Positions 61,021-64,000 of a stretch of 64,000 nt of DNA are shown here, piece by piece. The translations under genes and the position numbers were made by a program. A model generated the notes under the pieces. It was given only the letters and a program-made list of their open reading frames with translations, had not been told where the DNA came from and made no database searches. The stretch is from Sipunculus nudus. Lineage: Eukaryota > Annelida > Sipuncula > Golfingiida > Sipunculidae. How positions within the stretch are numbered: position 1 is the stretch's first letter; each line of letters starts with the position of its first letter. The stretch lies in NCBI GenBank assembly GCA_026874595.1, contig CM049314.1, positions 72,804,300 to 72,868,299 of the forward strand, read 5' to 3'.

Positions 61021-64000
61021 CCTGGTAAAAGTTGGCTGCATGGTAGTTTTTTTTTTTTTGCATTACATGATTTTATGAGGGACTTTTTTTTATTTTTAGA
61101 TCTAAGAAGTCATTAAAATTTGATCAGGTTGTGTACAGGCATTGTCAATACCATAAAAGAAGTAAAAGTTTATTTCTCATGCATGCACTATAATATCTCT
61201 GTGATCATGCAAAGTTTTTTCTTTACTGGAGTTTTTTTACTGACATACACATCTCAAATTAGCAAACTGTTCAATATTATAGAAGATTTATCCCTGAACT
61301 ACTTATATTCTATAAACATTTTCCGAGGATTTTTCCAGTGGTAATTAACTATTAGATATAAAAAAAATCCTGCATGAATTAAATAATTCTTGCTTTTACA
61401 GTTTTATCCTATGGAAACAATTCAGAAGTGAGCTATGGGTCCTTGAGCCCTTGTTTTATTTTTCCATTTTGAATATAAAGTGTTAATAAATTACAACATT
61501 CATGGTCACATTAGTATGATAGTTAAATGCTGGGATGAGAGGGAACAGATATGATCGCCCACAAGGTACATAAACATAAACTGTTCGTATCAGTAATATG
61601 GCGAGAAAGACACTAGTTCAGTTTGTGACAGCCAGCTCACTGCTTCAGGCAAGTGCTACTGACATAGGGCATTAATCAAGTCTGGGAGGACTGACTAAGC
61701 AACAGGGGGTGAAATCAGATCCCCTGCTCAAGTTGAGCCAAAATTCTGGGGTTATTTACCAGACTGCAATATCAAAGGAATGCAGTCTTTCATAAATTAA
61801 TGAAACACCGAACTGAAGCATACTCAACTGGCCTCAGCTGGGGAATTCGATACAATATTGCATGATGTTGTGACGGCACTATGTTTATTTTATTCGATGC
61901 CAGTTTCATTATACGCCCGATTCATCTCAAGGCATGTCTCCCCGCAATAGCTATACACGATTCCATTTCCCCTGTCCACCTATTTTCTCGTGAAAATGTT
62001 TATATAATGTACTAAAGCTTACCTTGATTTACCCCATAATTAAGTCGAATTAATGTGGCGATTACCTAACAGCAAAATAATGCTTTCCAATATAAAGATT
62101 CATATGATTAATTCAGATAGAGTTATTAATTAACAGATTATGATTTTGCGACATATCAGTGACCACCTAAGCTGATGACCTTAAATTACATACATTAGGC
62201 GATTTGTAGTGATGACGCTGCTGTGGTATTTGTACGTCACATGTTTGTTACATCACACATATGTCCCCTACAAAAAACCGATAAAGATATAAGGTAACTT
62301 GAACTGACGCAATCATTCCTGTAGCTCTTTCTAGAAAGGTCAACACCGTCATGGCGCCACAAAGTAAATATATTTTATTTCCTGCTTATTAATATGATCA
62401 TCATAGATCGCCAAAATACCTTCTGTGAAGAAAAACGTTAATTTTTAGTCCCCAAAAAATAGTTTGAAAGAAATAACGCGAAAAGAAGTTGAAATGGGGT
62501 TTGGAACAGAGTACAGTAAAACTGGCAGCTGGTAGAGCTATCTTACAAGCGCCGACTCTTTTTATAACAAAAAGAATCGGTACACGTATCGCTGATAGCA
62601 CTGTCTGATAAATGTAGGTAAAAGGAACCGAACAATAAAAAATGACTTTGTTATACTGCCGTCTGTATATTCCAGATATTAAATGCACTAACGTTCCCTA
62701 CCCGTTCGTTACCAGTTACGTTGTACCCCTAATACGTCATACTACAAAGAAGACTGGCTATATTTTTCAGTTATTGATCAATAACATAAACACACACCCG
62801 TGACAAGTGAACCTTGTGTGCCACTGGCCATAGGAATAACAAGTCTGAGGAAAATTTGTAAATTAATAAAAAACAGATCAGGAAAAACTTTGAATATTTC
62901 AAACCTTACTTACCACAAGTTGTATTGTAAGAATCAAATCGTGTTTGCTGATCTAGGAACAATTTGTAATGTCTGACTCTGTATCAACAGTGTAAAGTGA
63001 AAGAGAGCCTTTTGCCTTGATTGAGAGTAACAATCTACTATTTTACTTGATACACAATTGTATTTGCCGTCAGGTTCCGCTCCGATAGCCACTTCAAAAA
63101 CATTTTTTAAATATGTCTAAGATTACGGAAATATAAGAAATTAGACCCCCTTAAGGACACAACCTGCATCATTCACGTAAATTCAAGAAAATTTTTCCCA
63201 TATCAAAGGCGTGACCACAGGGGTGTTCCGTTACTAAAGTCAAGTGAGACCACCGTCAATTATCCTTTAGGCGATGCACGCGACTAGAAAAAAAATGCAG
63301 AACTATAACCGTGTTTTTTAAGACATTGTGCCATTAGCCTATGTATTTTTTTAATGCTCCGACCATTTGATACCTCCCAATGAAAACAAAATTATACGTG
63401 AATCAGTTCCTACGAAGTTCGTGCAAACAAACCGGGGAAGAGTCTGGCATATCAGGCATACGCCCGAAATTTTTATGGTCCGATGAGCCGAATTTCGTGT
63501 AGTCTGGTGTATTCGTCGGTATTAAAAAGTGTCGTATGAAAAATTTATCGAGATTCCTTAGATCTGCTTCCGACCAGCAGAATGCTGCGGATTTCCAAAA
63601 TATAAGGTATTTGGACCATTACGTTTGCGCTGAATCGTTGAGGTTTCATCTAGATTCCACTAATTTACTTTTCGGTCATTAACCAGATCGTAATGTATGA
63701 CTTTTACCACTGGAATAAACGCTTCCTCTTTTGTCTTATATTAATGAGACTATGAATCAATGAATAGCTTTACTGAACGCGGTATCTCTAGACACAACTT
63801 TTCCATTTCCATTTCCATGTCATGTACCATCATATAAATCATAGCACCATGCAGTGGCAAAATAATCAATGCAATCGCCTCATTCTGTGTGCAGGATATT
63901 AACAGAAAATATGTAGTGGTAGATACTTTCAAGCTGCTTTCAACTTTTTATCCTGGGACATATCTGGAAAAAATAACAAAGAATAGATGAATAGAAAAAT
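61016..64000. other. Gene-free right edge
   Basis: No splice-supported exon recognised. An ATG at about 61599 followed by 16 open codons and CAG|GCAAGT (a possible GC-type donor) is noted but unsupported. Other open frames (62401-62688 minus and 63750-63932 minus) have no recognisable content. Confidence 0.35.

Noticed and set aside
61599-61655. Possible short first exon (MARKTLVQFV...) with a GC-type donor
   Set aside because: GC donors are rare, no partner exon was found, and the stretch is too short to support.

Overview
This window looks like nuclear DNA from a mollusc, most likely a bivalve. It is AT-rich with sparse, intron-split genes and long TA, CT and C microsatellites. It also holds tRNA-derived short elements, TA-flanked inverted-repeat elements, and repeats of kinds I associate with bivalve genomes (the 'ACTGAGCTATAG...CCGTCG' type and the poly-C 'ggcgcggaccca' type). 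The assignment rests on repeat style and on one secreted-protein family; the species is not identified. No prokaryotic, viral, CRISPR or rRNA signature was seen.

Layout. 0.9-4.2 kb (minus): the first five exons of an AMP-binding acyl-CoA synthetase/4-coumarate-CoA-ligase-like gene, running off the left edge. 4.7-6.5 kb: a ~25-bp tandem repeat organised into a ~660-bp higher-order unit. 8.2-8.8 kb: a dispersed repeat whose inverted partner lies at 60.0-60.5 kb. 10.6-13.8 kb (minus): a candidate three-exon gene for an 82-residue protein, with a 0.86-kb 15-bp minisatellite in its first intron. 16.2-18.4 kb (minus): an intact single-exon ORF for a 732-residue multipass membrane protein with a signal peptide. 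19.0-25.0 kb: a candidate 6.05-kb TA-flanked inverted-repeat element enclosing a candidate three-exon, 114-residue gene. 28.4-29.0 kb: a near-perfect 168/321/168-bp hairpin. 30.0-33.1 kb: palindromic, tandem and dispersed repeats.

33.4-52.4 kb is the most informative part: a tandem segmental duplication. Copies A (about 33.44-41.42 kb) and B (about 43.63-52.40 kb) each carry one member of a secreted PAN-like protein family. Copy B is intact (302 residues). Copy A has a net 14-nt deletion that throws its last ~35 residues out of frame. The copies differ by insertions, so each supplies the empty site for elements in the other: a 274-bp MITE and a SINE in A, and a 1.23-kb TA-flanked transposon and a ~1-kb block with a SINE in B. 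One 163-bp stretch of the gene is almost identical between copies while its surroundings have diverged, which suggests gene conversion.

52.4-64 kb has no gene I can support. It contains tandem families with ~440-, ~128- and ~65-bp periods, several sharing a GGCGCCACCT motif, plus microsatellites.

Exon structures were read by eye from splice consensus and phase continuity. They have not been tested against transcripts or homologues.
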